Source: Aphis gossypii
Taxonomy: Eukaryota; Arthropoda; Insecta; Hemiptera; Aphididae
Direction: 5' to 3'
Assembly: GCF_020184175.1 (NCBI RefSeq)
Contig: NC_065531.1
Span: 48,939,213 to 49,003,212, forward strand
Length of the DNA stretch: 64,000 bases
Shown: in pieces, positions 61,595-64,000 of the stretch
Numbering within the stretch: position 1 is the first letter of the stretch
How the letters are laid out: every line of letters begins with the position of its first letter
The notes under the pieces: generated by a model
The model's database searches: none
Told to the model about the DNA's origin: nothing
Seen by the model: only the letters and a program-made list of their open reading frames with translations
Made by a program: the position numbers and the translations under genes

Positions 61595-62859
61595 ATAATG
61601 ACCATACGACGTGTACACTATGTATAGTGACTGTAGTTCGGTCTAATCGGTCTATACTTGCTCGAAAATAGCACTTAAATCCATAAGCAACCTTAAAAAT
61701 AATTAAGATTTTTGAAAAATGTATATGAAAAAAAGAAAACAAAAAACAGCCAACAGTTGTACTACAGTTGTAGGAAAATATACCTGTTATAAGCCGCACG
61801 CATCGCAGCAACCGATCATTCGTAATAAATAATAATGTAATATTATGTCTGCAACTTACAAACGATTCCGACTCTGCAGGACGACACGTTGCTCCTATAG
61901 TACGGCGTTGAAAAATGATTTTCTTACCCGCGATTCGATTAACAACTCGTAACTATTACCTCGTACCTACCTACGACTGTTTTACTCGATCTGATATTCA
62001 TATTTCATATATCTATACCGTCTACGTCATTAACTATGCAGTCGAAGCCATACTTTTCTAGATCACATCGTGAATAAAAATTATGATTATTATTGTCGGC
62101 GGTTTAGTTTGTTATACCGGCCTACCTGCTACCTTCTGTATTAATCGACTTATGATCATGTTGAGATGAAATCTTTGTACGCGTTATTGGCTTATAGTAA
62201 CATCCAATATAATATCATTGTTCAGTCGCAAATTGCAATCACGATTCTTTGACTTTACAGGAACCACATGTATTGTTATTGTTACTCGTTTACATTTATG
62301 TATTGAATGATTTTTTTTTTAAATTCAAACGTCATTAAATTATGTATACTTAATTTAAATACAATAATAGAAACCCGATTTATTTATTTGAATTTCCTGG
62401 TTACCCCAATATTTGGATTACCGCCGGTAAACAAAATAAAATATTCGGACGTCGCGTCCATAATACTATTAAATTATTAAACAAATAAAACGTTAATGTG
62501 AGTCACTCCAGTGACGTCAGGGACTACCCGCAGGGACTTATTACATAGAGGTGTTGGTGATTGTCAAGTATTTGGTAGATAAATTATGTTTAAAATTTAA
62601 TCAACGTAAACGTATAAAGGTTTTAGTGGAAGGATTATAATTTTTATAATAGAGGCTAAAAAATATGTTACCTCTAGAGCGCTTTAATAATATATAGCTA
62701 CGTCATTGAGTGTCTAAGTACTTATACTAAAAATGTCTGGTTAGTGGTTACCATCGGCACATCACATCTGAAAATTAAATCATTCCAAATATCACTATTG
62801 CCACCGTAAACTATTACAATGCATACGTTGTAAATAAATAACAATTTTATAGAATACCT

Positions 62860-63015
62860 ATTAGGGAGGCGCTTATATAATAGGGGGTAAGGAAAATTAA
62901 ATATTTTTGGTTTCTCACCCGCAAAATGTGTTCATTACCATACGAAAGTTATGTGGGTTAAATTTGGTGATGATTAATAACCCCCTTCAGGTGCCGCAAA
63001 AGGGTTGAATATTGA
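62860..63015. repeat. Repeat-like block
   Basis: A stretch of balanced composition between AT-rich flanks, with AGGGAGGCGC, AGGGGGTAAGG, CTCACCCGCAAAATGTG, ATACGAAAGTTATGTGGGTT and CCGCAAAAGGGTTGA. No open frame. It resembles dispersed aphid repeats I have an impression of, but I cannot name the family. Confidence 0.3.
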
Positions 63016-64000
63016 TAAATAGGGTAGTTTTAGGGTTTTCTGATTTAACTCAAAATATATTGCATTAGACATAAAACTGTATAGAACCTAAATTGTAGAT
63101 TTAGAAATTGTCTATAAATAATGTTCTTAAAAAATGTTTGGTAAAACTAATATTTTCTATGAAAATTAGAATAAAATAAAAATTATTACCTTTTTCTGAA
63201 AAAAATCGAAATTTTCAATATATTTTCTATATGATTGTTTTTACGATAACATACTTACAATTCTTCAAAGATGAAATAAAATAAAATTGTTTATAACTAA
63301 TGTACTAAAGGTAATTGTACAATAAATTATTGTTTTACATTAAGAAATTAATCTTTAAGTATACAAAGTGTTAACCTAATCTTAAAAAAAATAAATTGTT
63401 TACCTACACAAGTACATATTGAATATTGATGTCATTAAAAATAAATAGTGGTTCAATGAGTAATACAATGTGAAAATTAGATACGTTACATTCAAATAAA
63501 ATATCTATTAATTATGTTAATTATGAACAAATTAATGTATTTTTTTTACGATCAGGGTAATTTTTTTATAATCATTTACAACTGGTAATAAAAATTGTTT
63601 TTAATTTTCGTCTTTCATCAATAATCAATATACTATTATATTCTTGAATTAACTTAACGCCTCTTTCTGTAACATAATTTAAGACTGATATCTCGGTTAA
63701 AATATTAATTCATTTTTTATAGTTTTCTCTTTCTTTCCAACTATCCGGGTGGAAATCTATGAAGTCGGTTGAAATTTTAAATCTTACTATAATATTACCT
63801 ATATATTATAGACATATAACTTTGGACGTATCACTAATACGTACTGTCGTGTATATAATATCTATGGTCTCAAGTAATGCAACTCCGTAAGTCGTCACAA
63901 CGTGTGGCGAGTGCGGGACTTGCTAAGTGAGTACTGAACAGTGGATAAATATTAGAGTTCATATTTATTTTAGATGGTATAGCTGACTTAGACAATTTAT

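Larger units (their letters stand above)
59741..64000. other. Intergenic, mixed composition, no gene recognised
   Basis: Contains repeat-like patches (about 60000-60060, 60330-60360, 62860-63015), an inverted repeat at 61541-61594, a CRE-like TGACGTCA (62512-62519) and a possible start region at the right edge (63845-63926). Open frames at 61293-61811 on the minus strand are low-information. A gene could begin just beyond the window. Confidence 0.5.

Noticed and set aside
1..64000. CRISPR arrays, bacterial operons, tRNA or rRNA genes
   Set aside because: No regularly spaced repeats, no ribosome-binding-site-linked genes, and no tRNA B-box-like string or rRNA segment was noticed by eye. A tRNA scan was not possible, so a missed tRNA cannot be excluded.

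Overview
The window is eukaryotic and insect-like. It is very AT-rich, with long repeat-poor introns and intergenic DNA, canonical GT-AG splice junctions, and two multi-exon genes of arthropod families. Base composition, the abundance of 'taggtacctat'-type strings and the gene families suggest a hemipteran, most likely an aphid; the species cannot be fixed from the sequence. Only two genes can be fully supported, both on the + strand. Most long open frames are shadows or chance openings.

Positions 1-14323 hold the 3' part of a family B (secretin-type) GPCR, from TM2 through TM7 to the stop, in eight exons whose phases all agree (341 residues in the window). The TM5-TM7 sequence fits best with the insect diuretic hormone 44 (CRF-like) receptor family. 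The extracellular hormone-binding domain and TM1 lie upstream of the window. A 9-kb intron separates the TM3 and TM4 exons. Degenerate transposon ends sit in two later introns.

Positions 14.3-43 kb hold no certain gene. They contain three CpG-rich islands (about 16.2-17.0, 22.9-23.6 and 34.4-35.8 kb), each with a good splice donor in the + direction. They look like promoters or first exons and could serve the downstream gene or non-coding transcripts. One possible small two-exon gene (23241-23307 plus 30479-30648) and a possible alternative first coding exon (36057-36123) are proposed with low confidence. Microsatellites and retroelement remnants also occur here.

Positions 43089-51610 hold a complete ten-exon gene for a 582-residue zona pellucida (ZP) domain protein. 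It has a signal peptide, a Pro/Gln/Ser-rich linker, a ten-cysteine ZP module, an RKRR furin site, a C-terminal membrane anchor and a nine-residue tail, the usual layout of insect apical-matrix and cuticle ZP proteins. An in-frame 38-codon open segment inside its eighth intron could be an alternative end giving a form without the anchor.

Positions 52-64 kb are AT-rich and without a recognisable gene. They carry a probable Helitron 5' end, other repeat-like fragments and a possible transcription start near the right edge.
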